The position numbers were made by a program, and so were the translations under genes. Below the pieces are notes generated by a model. It did no database searches. It had not been told where the DNA came from and was given only the letters and a program-made list of their open reading frames with translations. From positions 1 to 47,055 of the forward strand of contig NZ_JACJST010000035.1 of the NCBI RefSeq assembly GCF_014698305.1: 47,055 nucleotides of DNA, given 5' to 3'. Origin of the DNA: Anabaena lutea FACHB-196. Lineage in GTDB: Bacteria > Cyanobacteriota > Cyanobacteriia > Cyanobacteriales > Nostocaceae. Below are positions 7,720-16,544 of this stretch, one piece after another. Every line of letters begins with the position of its first letter. Position 1 is the first letter of the stretch.

Positions 7720-8703
7720 TTATTTACTATTAGAAGTATCAAAAGCCCTCATTGCCAAATCTTGTGCTTGTTTTAGTGCAGTTTGTAATTGAGTAGCAAT
7801 ACCTTCAATTTGCTCAGTTTGTTTAGTAATTGTTTCTTCCAGAGATTGAATTTTAAATTCATAACTCTGTTTGGTAGATTCCCATTCTTTTTCAAATAAA
7901 TCAGCCTCAATTTTTGCTTTTTGGCTGGTGTCTTTAATAGCCTCTTCCCTAGCTTTCTTAATTGCTTCTTCTAGTTCGGTGGGAAATGTAGCTACTTTTT
8001 GCTGGTATTCAGTTAATAGAGGTTGACGTTCGGTAAGAATTTTTTCCCGTTCCGACCAGTCTTTATCTTTCTGTTGTGTAATTTCTTGAATTTGTAATTC
8101 TAATTTGCGTTTTCTCGCTTCATATGCATCTGTATTGAGTTTGCGAGTTGTTTCTAATTTATATTGAAATTCCTCTTCTTCCTGCTGGCGTTCTTTCCCT
8201 AATAATTCATTGTAAGTTTGCAGTTTTTCTTCAAATTCTGTTTGCTCTTTTTGCCATTCTTTCCGCCTCAGAGCAACTTCTTTTTCTAATTCTTCTCGTT
8301 TATTCGTTGTATCTTGTTCTAAAACTTTTAATTTTTCTTGATGTTCTTGTGTGAAAATATCTAGAGTATCTGCTACAATTCTAATTTGCTGTAGCTCTTG
8401 TAGGCGTTGCATTTCAATTTCTATTGCTTGATTGAGTTCATCTAATTTAGAGTTTTCTCTGGCTAATTTTTCAGCTAGTGCATTGACTATACTGCCAAAT
8501 TCTAACTGCAAATCTGCTAAACCTTTAACAATACTATCAACTGTGTAGGTAGAAGCTGCTGTTAGAATTTCTTGGTTTTTGGCTTTTTCTGCTTCTTCTT
8601 GTTTAGTGGCTATTTTGGATTCTAGTTTTTTTCTTTCAACACGAATCTGTTGAAATGCTTGCACAAGTTGTTGTTTGCTGTCTTTAATTGCACCTGTAGT
8701 CAT
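7720..8703 (-). CDS. Coiled-coil protein, paralogue of the preceding gene
   Basis: This 327-residue protein is predicted coiled coil for nearly its entire length (residues about 5-310), with one less regular segment near 45-80 (VDSIVKGLADLQLEFGSIVNALAEKL) that is also present in the paralogue. It shares the KDWSEREKILTER and LQTALKQAQDLAMRAFD segments with the protein of 6430-7521. GGGAG precedes the ATG. The two genes run in the same direction, this one first, separated by about 200 bp of hairpin-rich DNA. I cannot assign a function. Confidence 0.75.
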   Translation of the reverse strand: MTTGAIKDSKQQLVQAFQQIRVERKKLESKIATKQEEAEKAKNQEILTAASTYTVDSIVKGLADLQLEFGSIVNALAEKLARENSKLDELNQAIEIEMQRLQELQQIRIVADTLDIFTQEHQEKLKVLEQDTTNKREELEKEVALRRKEWQKEQTEFEEKLQTYNELLGKERQQEEEEFQYKLETTRKLNTDAYEARKRKLELQIQEITQQKDKDWSEREKILTERQPLLTEYQQKVATFPTELEEAIKKAREEAIKDTSQKAKIEADLFEKEWESTKQSYEFKIQSLEETITKQTEQIEGIATQLQTALKQAQDLAMRAFDTSNSK

Positions 8704-9214
8704 CTTTCAACTCCCTGGAATCGGTAATGATTAATTGAGTAGTATAAACGGCTAAAATTTGAACTTCTATAAAATTGCGAAAAAACCCTGATGTGTAAAG
8801 GTTTCGCATTGCGCTTTACCCCTACCTATAAAATCACATGATTAAGCCATATCGAAATATAACCTATGCAGACATAAGGTTAGCTTTTAGGCGATCGCTT
8901 GGATTACAGTATAAATACTGAATCAAGAGAATATATACACACCTTGTAGTCAAGATTTGTTAAGTTCAAATTTCTTTGGTGAAACTAGTATAGTATTTAT
9001 GTACTAATAAATTTTAGTCAAGCAATTTGCTCTTGTCAAGAAGGAATCCAAATTATTTAAAATAATATACAAAGTCGCCAAAAATACTTGGACGCAGGTA
9101 GTCAATGTGATTTATAATATATTCGGTTTGTTATATACAATACAATTTACCAAAAATAAATCCACAGTCAAAGAATTATCGATACAAGCATAATCTCAAC
9201 ATATTTTGTTATCA
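8704..9214. other. Gene-free region upstream of sphR
   Basis: About 510 bp between divergent genes. It contains one inverted copy of the GTAGGGGTAAAGCGC repeat (8806-8825) and a HIP1 site near 8891; the rest is A/T-rich. Promoters for both flanking genes must lie here. I could not find a convincing Pho-box direct repeat. Confidence 0.6.
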
Positions 9215-9967
9215 ATGTATACCAGCGAATTAACTAAGTATTCTGCCAAAGCGGATATCGGACAAACCAGCCGCATTCTAGTAGTGGAAGATGAAGAACT
9301 GATCCGGGAAATGTTAGTAGTGGCCTTGGAAGAAGAAGGTTATGGGGTAATTGCTGCTGCTGATGGACGATCAGCCATAGAATACCTCAAAAGCTGCGAA
9401 TCTAATTCTGGAGACTTGCCTTTTGATTTGGTACTTTTAGACTTAATGCTGCCGCAAATTAATGGACTGGATATCTGCCGTCTGTTACGTCATCAAGGCA
9501 ACTCAGTACCGATTTTAATGCTGAGTGCTAAGGGTAGCGAAACTGACCGTGTGCTGGGTTTAGAAGTAGGCGCAGATGACTACCTAACTAAACCATTTAG
9601 TATGCGAGAATTAGTAGCAAGGTGTCGCGCCCTCATCCGTCGTCAACGTTTAAGTATTGTGCCGCAAGTCCCAATCCTCAAGTATAAAGATGTTAGCCTC
9701 AATCCTCAAGAGTGTCGTGTACTGGTACGCGGACAAGAGGTAAATCTTTCGCCTAAAGAATTTCGCTTGCTGGAATTATTTATGAGTTATACCCGACGGG
9801 TATGGTCACGAGAACAATTGCTAGATCAGGTTTGGGGTCCCGATTTTGTTGGAGATAGCAAAACTGTGGATGTTCATATCCGGTGGTTACGAGAAAAATT
9901 GGAGCAAGACCCCAGCCATCCAGAATATATTGTGACTGTGAGAGGTTTTGGCTATAGATTTGGCTAA
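9215..9967 (+). CDS. sphR: Phosphate-response regulator, OmpR/PhoB family
   Basis: The protein (250 residues) has a receiver domain (about 18-135) with the acidic pair in VVEDEE, the phospho-acceptor Asp in LVLLDLMLP, Thr/Ser in LMLSAKG and Lys in DYLTKPF. A winged-helix DNA-binding domain follows (about 155-248, with LSPKEFRLLELF and the TVDVHIRWLREKLE recognition helix). The kinase gene and a phoU gene come directly after, which identifies it as SphR, the cyanobacterial PhoB, activating phosphate-starvation genes. The ATG at 9215 is preferred to an in-frame TTG three codons earlier. Confidence 0.9.
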   Translation: MYTSELTKYSAKADIGQTSRILVVEDEELIREMLVVALEEEGYGVIAAADGRSAIEYLKSCESNSGDLPFDLVLLDLMLPQINGLDICRLLRHQGNSVPILMLSAKGSETDRVLGLEVGADDYLTKPFSMRELVARCRALIRRQRLSIVPQVPILKYKDVSLNPQECRVLVRGQEVNLSPKEFRLLELFMSYTRRVWSREQLLDQVWGPDFVGDSKTVDVHIRWLREKLEQDPSHPEYIVTVRGFGYRFG

Positions 9968-10020
9968 TTGTTGGCGATAGTTGTTAGTTTTTAATAATTA
10001 CACCGCAACTAACGACTCAA

Positions 10021-11352
10021 ATGCTCTTATTGGGATTTTTTCTGGGTTTAGCAGTCGGACTGGGATTTTGGCTTTGGCAACAGGTTCAACTAAACGGCTA
10101 TTTGGAGGGAGTACTCCAACCTTTAACCTCCCATTCTCATAAAACAGAGTTACCATTGCTTGGTCGCTTAAGGCAAGAAATGTCAATGGTGAAGCGTCAG
10201 CAGCAGGATTTGCAACTTTCTTTGCAAACCTACAAAGAATTGCTAGATTTTGCACCTTTGGGATATTTGCAAGTAGATGAAGAAAATCAGTTGCTATGGT
10301 GCAATCAGCAAGCGCGGGAAATGTTGCATCTGCAAAGGTGGCAAGCCGGACAGGTACGTTTGTTGTTAGAGTTGGTAAGGTCTTATGAACTTGATCAGTT
10401 AATTGAGCAAACTCGTGATTGGCAAAAACCTCAAGTGAGAGAGTGGGTTTTTCATCCCTCTCGTGAAAATGCTACAGCCATGTCAGAGTTAAAATCTTTA
10501 GCTTTACAGGCATCCAGCTTGCCTTTACCCAAGGGACAAGTGGGAGTATTCTTAGAAAATCATCAGCCGTTGCTAGATATGAATCAGCAGCGCGATCGCT
10601 CTTTTTCTGATTTAGCTCATGAACTCAGAACTCCTCTCACTTCCATTCGTCTGGTGGCAGAAACCCTTCAATCCCGCTTAGAACCGCCCTTTGACCGTTG
10701 GGTTAACCGCTTGATGCAGGAAGTTGACCGGCTGATTAATTTGGTGCAAAGCTGGCTGGAACTGACGCAAATGGAGACTAACTCAACCATGCAATTGCAA
10801 CTGGAAACAGTGGAAGTGCGATCGCTGATTGCATCGGTATGGGAAACCCTCGAACCACTAGCCAAGCTTAATTCCCTAAATATGACTTATTGTGGTTCCG
10901 AAAATATCTGCATTAAGGCAGATAAATCGCGGATGTATCAGGTATTTGTCAATCTATTGGATAACAGCATCAAATACAGCCCTCCTTCCACAACTATTCA
11001 TATTGAAGCTAAATTTATAACAGCAAAAGAATTTTTTCCAGGCGATCGCCATTCTCAAATTCTGGAAATTAATATCATTGACTCCGGTGTTGGTTTTTCC
11101 CCTGAAGATCTACACCACGTATTTGAGCGTTTCTATCGAGGGGATAAAGCCAGATATCGCTCCCCAGTGTCAGAAGGTAGTTCAACAACCGCTATTACTG
11201 GTAGTGGCTTAGGTTTAGCGATCGTCCGGCAAATGATTCTAGCTCATGGCGGTGACATTAAGGCTATGAATCATCCAGAAACAGGTGGAGCCTGGATGCA
11301 AATCCAACTCCCTGGAGTCGTGGCAAACTCATCCCGACAAGACTATAGTTAA
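10021..11352 (+). CDS. sphS: Phosphate sensor histidine kinase
   Basis: The 443-residue protein begins with a hydrophobic helix (residues 1-21, LLLGFFLGLAVGLGFWLW) that SphS needs for membrane location and regulation. A PAS-like region follows (about 75-165), then HisKA with the phospho-acceptor His in LAHELRTPLTS, and an HATPase domain with NLLDNSIKYS (N box), DSGVGF (G1), FERFYRG (F box) and GSGLGLAIV (G2). SphS phosphorylates SphR under low phosphate. It starts 53 nt after sphR, and phoU follows 30 nt later, so the three form one cluster. Confidence 0.92.
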   Translation: MLLLGFFLGLAVGLGFWLWQQVQLNGYLEGVLQPLTSHSHKTELPLLGRLRQEMSMVKRQQQDLQLSLQTYKELLDFAPLGYLQVDEENQLLWCNQQAREMLHLQRWQAGQVRLLLELVRSYELDQLIEQTRDWQKPQVREWVFHPSRENATAMSELKSLALQASSLPLPKGQVGVFLENHQPLLDMNQQRDRSFSDLAHELRTPLTSIRLVAETLQSRLEPPFDRWVNRLMQEVDRLINLVQSWLELTQMETNSTMQLQLETVEVRSLIASVWETLEPLAKLNSLNMTYCGSENICIKADKSRMYQVFVNLLDNSIKYSPPSTTIHIEAKFITAKEFFPGDRHSQILEINIIDSGVGFSPEDLHHVFERFYRGDKARYRSPVSEGSSTTAITGSGLGLAIVRQMILAHGGDIKAMNHPETGGAWMQIQLPGVVANSSRQDYS

Positions 11353-11382
11353 AAAAATATCTTCTATTTTGAGATTACAAGT

Positions 11383-12051
11383 GTGAAAGCTGTTGTTCAT
11401 AATCCCAATTCTGAAAAAGCACAGCCAGATCGCGCTATCAGGCGATTAGAGCGTGATGTGTTGCGTATGGGAGCTTTGGTGGAACAATCATTCCGTCTCA
11501 GTCACCAAGCATTATTTGCCCGCGATTTAACAGCGGCCGAAGAACTTCCCCGATTAGATAAAAAAATTGATCGCTTTTATAGACAAATAGAATCTGACTG
11601 TACATCGATTATGATATCCCAAGCACCTACGGCGCAAGACTTGCGTTGTTTAAGTGCTTTTATGCAGTTAGTAAGAGACTTAGAACGGATCGGCGATTAC
11701 GCCAAAGATTTAGCCAAGATAGCAATCAAAATTTTTCCTTATCCGCCTCATGCTTCTTTACCAGAAATTGCCCTCATGTCCTACCATGCCCAGGCAATGT
11801 TAGCAACTAGCCTAGTAGCTTTGGCGGATTTAGATGAAGTTAGTGGGCTACGGATCAAATACTTAGATGATACTGTCGATAATGCCTACGACAAATTGTA
11901 TCAAATTTTAGCATACCAGCGAGATGTCCCAGGGATAATTGAGCCAATTCTACTCTTAACATTAGCAATTCGTTGCCTAGAGCGTATGGCAGATCATGCT
12001 ACTAATATTGGTCAACGAGTGGCTTATATCGTCACTGGTCAACGCCATTAA
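11383..12051 (+). CDS. phoU: Phosphate signalling negative regulator PhoU/SphU
   Basis: The protein of 222 residues starts at GTG and holds two PhoU repeats (about 20-110 and 125-215). Each has the helical bundle and the metal-cluster residues of the family, seen in DLERIGDYAKDLAKIA and CLERMADHATNIGQRV. PhoU couples phosphate-transporter activity to the sensor kinase and keeps SphS off when phosphate is plentiful. Its place directly behind sphR-sphS matches the known cyanobacterial SphU role. No pst transporter genes are in the window. Confidence 0.92.
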   Translation: MKAVVHNPNSEKAQPDRAIRRLERDVLRMGALVEQSFRLSHQALFARDLTAAEELPRLDKKIDRFYRQIESDCTSIMISQAPTAQDLRCLSAFMQLVRDLERIGDYAKDLAKIAIKIFPYPPHASLPEIALMSYHAQAMLATSLVALADLDEVSGLRIKYLDDTVDNAYDKLYQILAYQRDVPGIIEPILLLTLAIRCLERMADHATNIGQRVAYIVTGQRH

Positions 12052-12540
12052 CAGTTATCAGTGAAAAGTTATTCAGTGATCAATTATCAGTCTGTTCACT
12101 GAATTTAATTTTTTACTGTTGACTACTTTTTCCCATTTATAACCAACGTATTAATAATAACATATAATTCAAACTAATAAGTTAACCAACATACATTTCA
12201 CTAAAAGCTTACCTGTTCTTAAACTTTCACCATTAAAGTATCGAAAGATAGCTTACATCAGTTAATTATGTTCCCTAATAATTGATTATTAGGATACGTA
12301 AGTATTCAGGATAGAGAATACTCTAAGTCAGGACAATAAAGGCTTTTTGAGTCAAATTTAATGATTTTGATAAAATCTTGCTTTTCTCTATTCTTCATTT
12401 CATAAGCATTCTGACTCCTGAACGGCAGTTGCTTTATGCCGGGGAACCCGTCCACCGCACTGCCTCCTCCTGACTCCTGACTCACTCCTGAATTCTTACT
12501 AGGATACTTCATTTCAATTTATTATTTATCTAACATTAAA
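12052..12540. repeat. Repeat-filled intergenic region with STRR array and hairpin
   Basis: This 489-bp gap begins with AGTTATCAGT-like tandem repeats (12052-12100). It contains a perfect hairpin at 12274-12293 (CCTAATAA, loop TTGA, TTATTAGG). Then comes a mosaic repeat: STRR units at 12411-12420, a GCAGTTGCTTTATGCCGGGG block (12425-12444), and more TCCTGAC units (12467-12490). The hairpin lies 250 bp before the CRP-type gene and could be an operator. No gene is evident. Confidence 0.7.
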
Positions 12541-13134
12541 ATGACGTATTCTACTACAAATCACACCCTAAAATCCACTGTAAACAAGCAGTTAACCCAA
12601 CATTTATTCACTCGTCGAGCAGTGATTCCAGTCCGCAAGGATGTACTATGGCGTATTGAGCGAGGAATAGTTCGTACCTTAACCTGGAGTGAAGATGGAA
12701 CATCAATTACCTTGGGTTATTGGGGCTTAGGTGATATTGTTGGCTATCCTTTATCGACAGTTAATCCCTATCAAATAGAATGCTTAACAAGTGTGGAAGC
12801 AACCATTCTTCCTCCTCATCTTTGGCATGAAGATATCAATGCTTTATTATGCCATATCCAGCAAGCCGAAGAACTTTTAAGCATATTACATCGCAAACCA
12901 ACATCACTAAAACTATGGCAATTTTTGGTCTGGTTAAGTGAAAAATTTGGCCGAGATTTAGAACAGGGGAAATTAATTGATTTGAATGTTACTCATCAGG
13001 ATATCTCGGAGGTTCTCAACACAACGCGAGTCACAGTAACACGTCTGTTGCAGAAATTTGAAGAAGAAGGAAAGATATTACGTCATAAACGTAGTATTGT
13101 GCTGAATTTACCTACTCAATTAACCAAGCATTGA
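12541..13134 (+). CDS. Crp/Fnr-family transcription regulator
   Basis: The 197-residue protein has a cyclic-nucleotide-binding-like beta roll (about 25-100, with VLWRIERGIVRTL and LGYWGLGDIVGYPL) and a C-terminal winged helix (about 125-192) with LNVTHQDISEVLNTTRVTVTR as the recognition helix region. The effector-binding Arg-Ser of true cAMP receptors is not seen, so the ligand is unknown. It is not NtcA (different recognition helix). It lies 144 bp upstream of the SLH porin gene and may regulate it, but this is only positional. Confidence 0.8.
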   Translation: MTYSTTNHTLKSTVNKQLTQHLFTRRAVIPVRKDVLWRIERGIVRTLTWSEDGTSITLGYWGLGDIVGYPLSTVNPYQIECLTSVEATILPPHLWHEDINALLCHIQQAEELLSILHRKPTSLKLWQFLVWLSEKFGRDLEQGKLIDLNVTHQDISEVLNTTRVTVTRLLQKFEEEGKILRHKRSIVLNLPTQLTKH

Positions 13135-13179
13135 GTATTAAAGGTTAGCAGAGGGGGTTGTGCTAATTATGAATGATAT

Positions 13180-13194
13180 TGTATAGTAGTTACA
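13180..13194. promoter_or_regulatory. Possible operator upstream of the porin
   Basis: TGTA-N7-TACA forms a short dyad 85 bp before the porin ATG, in A/T-rich DNA just after the CRP-type gene. It resembles but does not match the NtcA site GTAN8TAC, because the spacer is one base short. Confidence 0.25.
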
Positions 13195-13278
13195 TAGAAT
13201 TTATGTGTAAATTCTCTGAATAAAACAGAGACTTTATCATAATTGGCAGTTTGTTTAGGTGTGAGAGAGATTAAAAAC

Positions 13279-14898
13279 ATGACAAAACTATTTTGGAATG
13301 TTCTAAAGGTTAGTCCAGTTATTGCAGCCACTTTCCTGTCCGCTAACAGCGCTTTGGCTGCGGAAGTTAACGAACAAGCAACAAGCGTTGCTCAGTTATC
13401 CAAAGAAGCTAACAACATTGGTCAGGTAACATCTGTTTCTCAATTTTCCGACGTGCAACCCACAGACTGGGCGTTCCAAGCTTTACAGTCTTTAGTTGAA
13501 CGCTACGGTTGTATTGCCGGTTATCCCAACGGTACATACCGTGGTAATCGTGCCTTGACTCGGTATGAATTTGCAGCTGGTTTGAATGCCTGCTTAGACC
13601 GGGTTAATGAACTGATTGCTACAGCAACAGCTGACATAGTAAACAAGCAAGACTTGGCTACCTTACAGCGTTTGCAAGAAGAATTTTCTGCTGAATTAGC
13701 AACTCTGCGTGGTCGCGTAGACGCACTAGAAGCTCGTACTAGTGAATTAGAAGCTAATCAATTCTCCACCACCACCAAGTTGTCTGGGGAAGCAATTTTC
13801 AGCGTGTCTCAAGCTTTTGGGGATGAAAGAGTTGGCGGTAGTAGCTTAGAGTCTAATACGACTTTTTCAAACCGGGTGCGGTTGACCTTAAACAGTAGCT
13901 TCACAGGAACAGACCAATTGCAAACCCGGCTGAATGCAGGGAATATTGTCCAAAATAGTTCAGTAACAGGCACTAACATGACCCGCCTGGGCTACGACGG
14001 CAATAGCAATAACAGTGTTAGTATCGACAAACTCAACTACGCTTTCAACTTCGGTGAAAGAATCCGCGTCAAGATTGACGCTGTAGGTGGTGAGTTGAAT
14101 GAGAACGTCAACGTCTTCAACCCCGATTTTAGAAGCAGTGGTTCAGGCGCGCTCTCTCGCTACGGACGGTTCAGCCCTATCTATCGCCAAGCTGGTGATG
14201 GTTCAGGTATAACTGTTAACGTCAATCCCAATGGACCTTTGACATTAAGTGCAGCTTATTTTGCAACAGGCAGAAATAGTGCTGCTGATCCTGCTGATGG
14301 TAGAGGACTATTCGATGGTAGTAACACCATTTTCGGTCAGTTAGCTTTCAAGCCTAATCAAGCCTTGAATATCGGTCTGACTTATGCCCGCTCTTATCAA
14401 GCTGCTGCAGGAAATTTTTTCTATGGAACAGGAAGCGACTTAGCTAATGGTGTCGGCAGTAACGTCCGTACTGAATCCAATCACTACGGTGTACAAGCAA
14501 GCTTAAAACCTAGCGAGAAGATCACACTTGGCGGTTGGGTAGGCTTCAGCCAAATAGAAGCTAAAACAGCTGATGCCCCCCGTAACATTCAGGCAGGTGA
14601 TAGCGCCGACGCGTTCTATTGGGCTGCAACTTTGGGTATCCAAGACTTCGGTAAAGAAGGTAACGTATTAGGTTTAATCTTTGGACAATCACCTAAAATC
14701 ACTAGTAGTGATGTCAGAATTAATGGTGTAGAGCAGAAAGATCCTAATACTTCCTATCATGCAGAAGCTCTCTACAAGATGAAGTTTTCCGATAACATTC
14801 TCATTACACCCGGTTTGTTAGTGATCTTCAATCCTGAACATAACGATGCGAACAGTACCGAATACGTTGGTACTCTGCGTACCACCTTCACTTTCTAA
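13279..14898 (+). CDS. SLH-domain outer-membrane porin (iron-uptake porin family)
   Basis: The protein (539 residues) starts with a signal peptide (MTKLFWNVLKV...LSANSALAAE). An SLH domain follows (about 50-110, with FSDVQPTDWAFQALQSLVER and IAGYPNGTYRG), then a short coiled coil (about 125-165) and an OprB-type beta barrel to the final TLRTTFTF, whose terminal Phe is the outer-membrane sorting signal. Such porins are the main outer-membrane proteins of cyanobacteria; the SLH domain binds the pyruvylated cell-wall polymer. An in-frame TTG 12 codons earlier is rejected because the ATG gives the proper signal peptide. Confidence 0.92.
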   Translation: MTKLFWNVLKVSPVIAATFLSANSALAAEVNEQATSVAQLSKEANNIGQVTSVSQFSDVQPTDWAFQALQSLVERYGCIAGYPNGTYRGNRALTRYEFAAGLNACLDRVNELIATATADIVNKQDLATLQRLQEEFSAELATLRGRVDALEARTSELEANQFSTTTKLSGEAIFSVSQAFGDERVGGSSLESNTTFSNRVRLTLNSSFTGTDQLQTRLNAGNIVQNSSVTGTNMTRLGYDGNSNNSVSIDKLNYAFNFGERIRVKIDAVGGELNENVNVFNPDFRSSGSGALSRYGRFSPIYRQAGDGSGITVNVNPNGPLTLSAAYFATGRNSAADPADGRGLFDGSNTIFGQLAFKPNQALNIGLTYARSYQAAAGNFFYGTGSDLANGVGSNVRTESNHYGVQASLKPSEKITLGGWVGFSQIEAKTADAPRNIQAGDSADAFYWAATLGIQDFGKEGNVLGLIFGQSPKITSSDVRINGVEQKDPNTSYHAEALYKMKFSDNILITPGLLVIFNPEHNDANSTEYVGTLRTTFTF

Positions 14899-14988
14899 GA
14901 TTGTTTGAGCGCATAAAATTTGCATCTACACAAACTAAGGTAAAATTTGATTTTTCCTGTATAGATGTAGTTTTAATTTACTTATACA

Positions 14989-15031
14989 AATGTAGAGATG
15001 TTGAATAAAACGTCTCTACATTGTTGTTTTT
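14989..15031. terminator. Convergent terminator hairpin
   Basis: AATGTAGAGATGTT pairs with AACGTCTCTACATT (13 of 14 bases) around a 6-nt loop and is followed by GTTGTTTTT. It sits between the porin gene and the convergent 83-codon gene, so it could end transcription of the porin; the A-rich left side is weaker for the other strand. Confidence 0.75.
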
Positions 15032-15035
15032 AACC

Positions 15036-15287
15036 TCATTTTTGTTCAAACAAATTCCTTGGGGGGGTAGGGCGATCGCTACTCCAAGCCCACCAAGCAC
15101 AACCACAATGACAATGGTAGAATTCTTGCCATTTGCGACGATGATCCGTTGTTGTTACGGGCGATCGCCTATTTAGCCAAACCTCTACAGCTTCTCGACT
15201 ACTTGAGTGACATTTAGGACAGCAAAACTCATAGGCGTGAAATGCCTGATTTGTCCATTCTGGCGGAGTGGCAGCAAAAGCATCCAT
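15036..15287 (-). CDS. Small zinc-ribbon-like conserved protein
   Basis: The protein has 83 residues and two Cys pairs, CCPKCHSSS (near residue 23) and YHCHCGCAWWAW (near 58), that could form a zinc ribbon. Between them is VWLNRRSPV, followed by the Arg-rich stretch DHRRKWQEFY. I recall similar small proteins in many filamentous cyanobacteria, without known function. It is convergent to the porin gene. Confidence 0.65.
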   Translation of the reverse strand: MDAFAATPPEWTNQAFHAYEFCCPKCHSSSREAVEVWLNRRSPVTTTDHRRKWQEFYHCHCGCAWWAWSSDRPTPPRNLFEQK

Positions 15288-15366
15288 ATGAATTATAAAA
15301 GTCTAACCTTAGTAGTAATTTAATATACCTATATTATAGGAATAATATTTGATTTTTGAAATATAT

Positions 15367-15588
15367 GTAGGGTTTGCATTGCCCACCAAACCCTTGCTAA
15401 GAGGTTGTTTTAAAAGTTTCTGGCTGTGACTTTAAGCACTTATTGATCCCCCCTAACCCCCCTTTACAAGGGGGGAACTTGAATTAAAGTCCCCCTTAAA
15501 AAGGGGGATTTAGGGGGATCTAAAAGTTTTTGATACATAACTAAAGACTTTTCAAACATCCTCTAAGGTCGTCAATGCCAGCCCTACA
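15367..15588. mobile_element. Nested inverted-repeat MITE
   Basis: Three inverted repeats are nested. The outermost is GTAGGGTTTGCATTG (15367-15381) against CAATGCCAGCCCTAC (15574-15588). Inside it, CTAAGAGGTTGTTTTAAAAG (15397-15416) pairs imperfectly with the end near 15548-15567. At the centre a pyrimidine-rich GATCCCCCCTAACCCCCC arm pairs with a TTAGGGGGATC arm around 15446-15521. The interval has no gene. This looks like a MITE inserted within another palindromic repeat, upstream of the HCP gene. Confidence 0.7.
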
Positions 15589-15782
15589 CTATTTAATATT
15601 TTTCAGGAATCATTTAGGAGTCCTAATATTTATTAGATTTCGTTCATAAAACTATATGTAAATATTAATGTGAAATTGTTAAGAAATAATGCACAATAGT
15701 TCTCAAGAGGTCAAGCAACCCAGAGTGATGCAAACCTCCCACTAGTTAACAGCTGATTGAGTTAATAAATTGTGGTGACAAT

Positions 15783-16301
15783 ATGACATTCACTTCTGAT
15801 TCAGCTTCAACCCGCTTTTCTAAGGCTTTTAACTACGGCATCCAGAGTGATGCTGTGGCTTCAACCACTGCTGTATTCAAAGCCCTCAGCGTGGATGATC
15901 AACTAGCTGTACTTTGGTATGCATACACAGAGATGGGTCGTTCCATCACCCCAGCCGCTACAGGTGCTGCACGTTTGCAACTAGCCGAAGGTCTTTTGAA
16001 TCAAATTCAACAGATGTCTCATGCAGAGCAGTTAGAAGTAATGCGGGACTTGGCTGCTCAACGAAATTCACAAGTTTCTCGTGCTTACGGTATTTTCAGT
16101 GTCAATACAAAGTTAGCTTTCTGGTACGAGCTATCAGAATTAATGGTGAAAGGATTGGTTATTCCTGTACCAGCAGGTTATCAAATCTCTCGTGATGGCG
16201 CACAAGTGTTAGAAACACTCAAGGAATTAGATTTTGGTCAACAAATCACAGTACTGCGAAAAGTAGTTGCTGACATGGGTGTTGATCCTCTAGCTGACTA
16301 A
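15783..16301 (+). CDS. Helical carotenoid protein (OCP N-terminal-domain homologue)
   Basis: The 172 residues cover exactly the all-helical N-terminal domain of orange carotenoid protein, a carotenoid-binding photoprotective protein. W45 and Y48 in AVLWYAYTEMG are equivalents of OCP Trp41 and Tyr44, which cradle the carotenoid ring. The later Trp/Tyr pair in LAFWYELSELM matches OCP Trp110 and its neighbour. No C-terminal NTF2 domain is fused; a separate CTDH gene follows on the same strand. HCP paralogues act as singlet-oxygen quenchers or, in some clades, phycobilisome quenchers. HCPs encoded beside CTDH are usually of the HCP4/5 type, but the clade needs a tree. Confidence 0.93.
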   Translation: MTFTSDSASTRFSKAFNYGIQSDAVASTTAVFKALSVDDQLAVLWYAYTEMGRSITPAATGAARLQLAEGLLNQIQQMSHAEQLEVMRDLAAQRNSQVSRAYGIFSVNTKLAFWYELSELMVKGLVIPVPAGYQISRDGAQVLETLKELDFGQQITVLRKVVADMGVDPLAD

Positions 16302-16313
16302 GCAAGTTTAAAA

Positions 16314-16437
16314 AATTCGTAATTTGCGGATTTAATTATCCCTTTTCCATACCTAATTTTGTTTTTTGTAGGGGTCTAAATCAACACCTGTAAGCCTTAA
16401 GTCTCTGATCAGGTGTGACTTTCTGAAATTACGAATT
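16314..16437. repeat. Long inverted repeat between HCP and CTDH genes
   Basis: AATTCGTAATTT (16314-16325) is repeated exactly, inverted, at 16426-16437. Inside it ACACCTG (16384-16390) pairs with CAGGTGT (16410-16416). The 124-bp structure lies 13 nt after the HCP stop and 107 nt before the CTDH start. It could be a transcript-end structure that lowers CTDH expression relative to HCP, or a MITE. Confidence 0.75.
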
Positions 16438-16544
16438 ATTTTGATATCCTCCCAACCTCAATGTTTGAATAAATAGTTCTCAGATACGGCTCTGGGGACT
16501 ATTCTTTATTAAAAATCCCAAATCCCCAATCCCATAAAACGGTT

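Noticed and set aside
10021-11352. Whether SphS is also degenerate, like the other kinase-like protein
   Set aside because: Its phospho-acceptor His and N, G1 and G2 boxes are all intact.
12306-12512. Minus-strand frame of 68 codons
   Set aside because: It is made of STRR and other repeats between phoU and the CRP-type gene.
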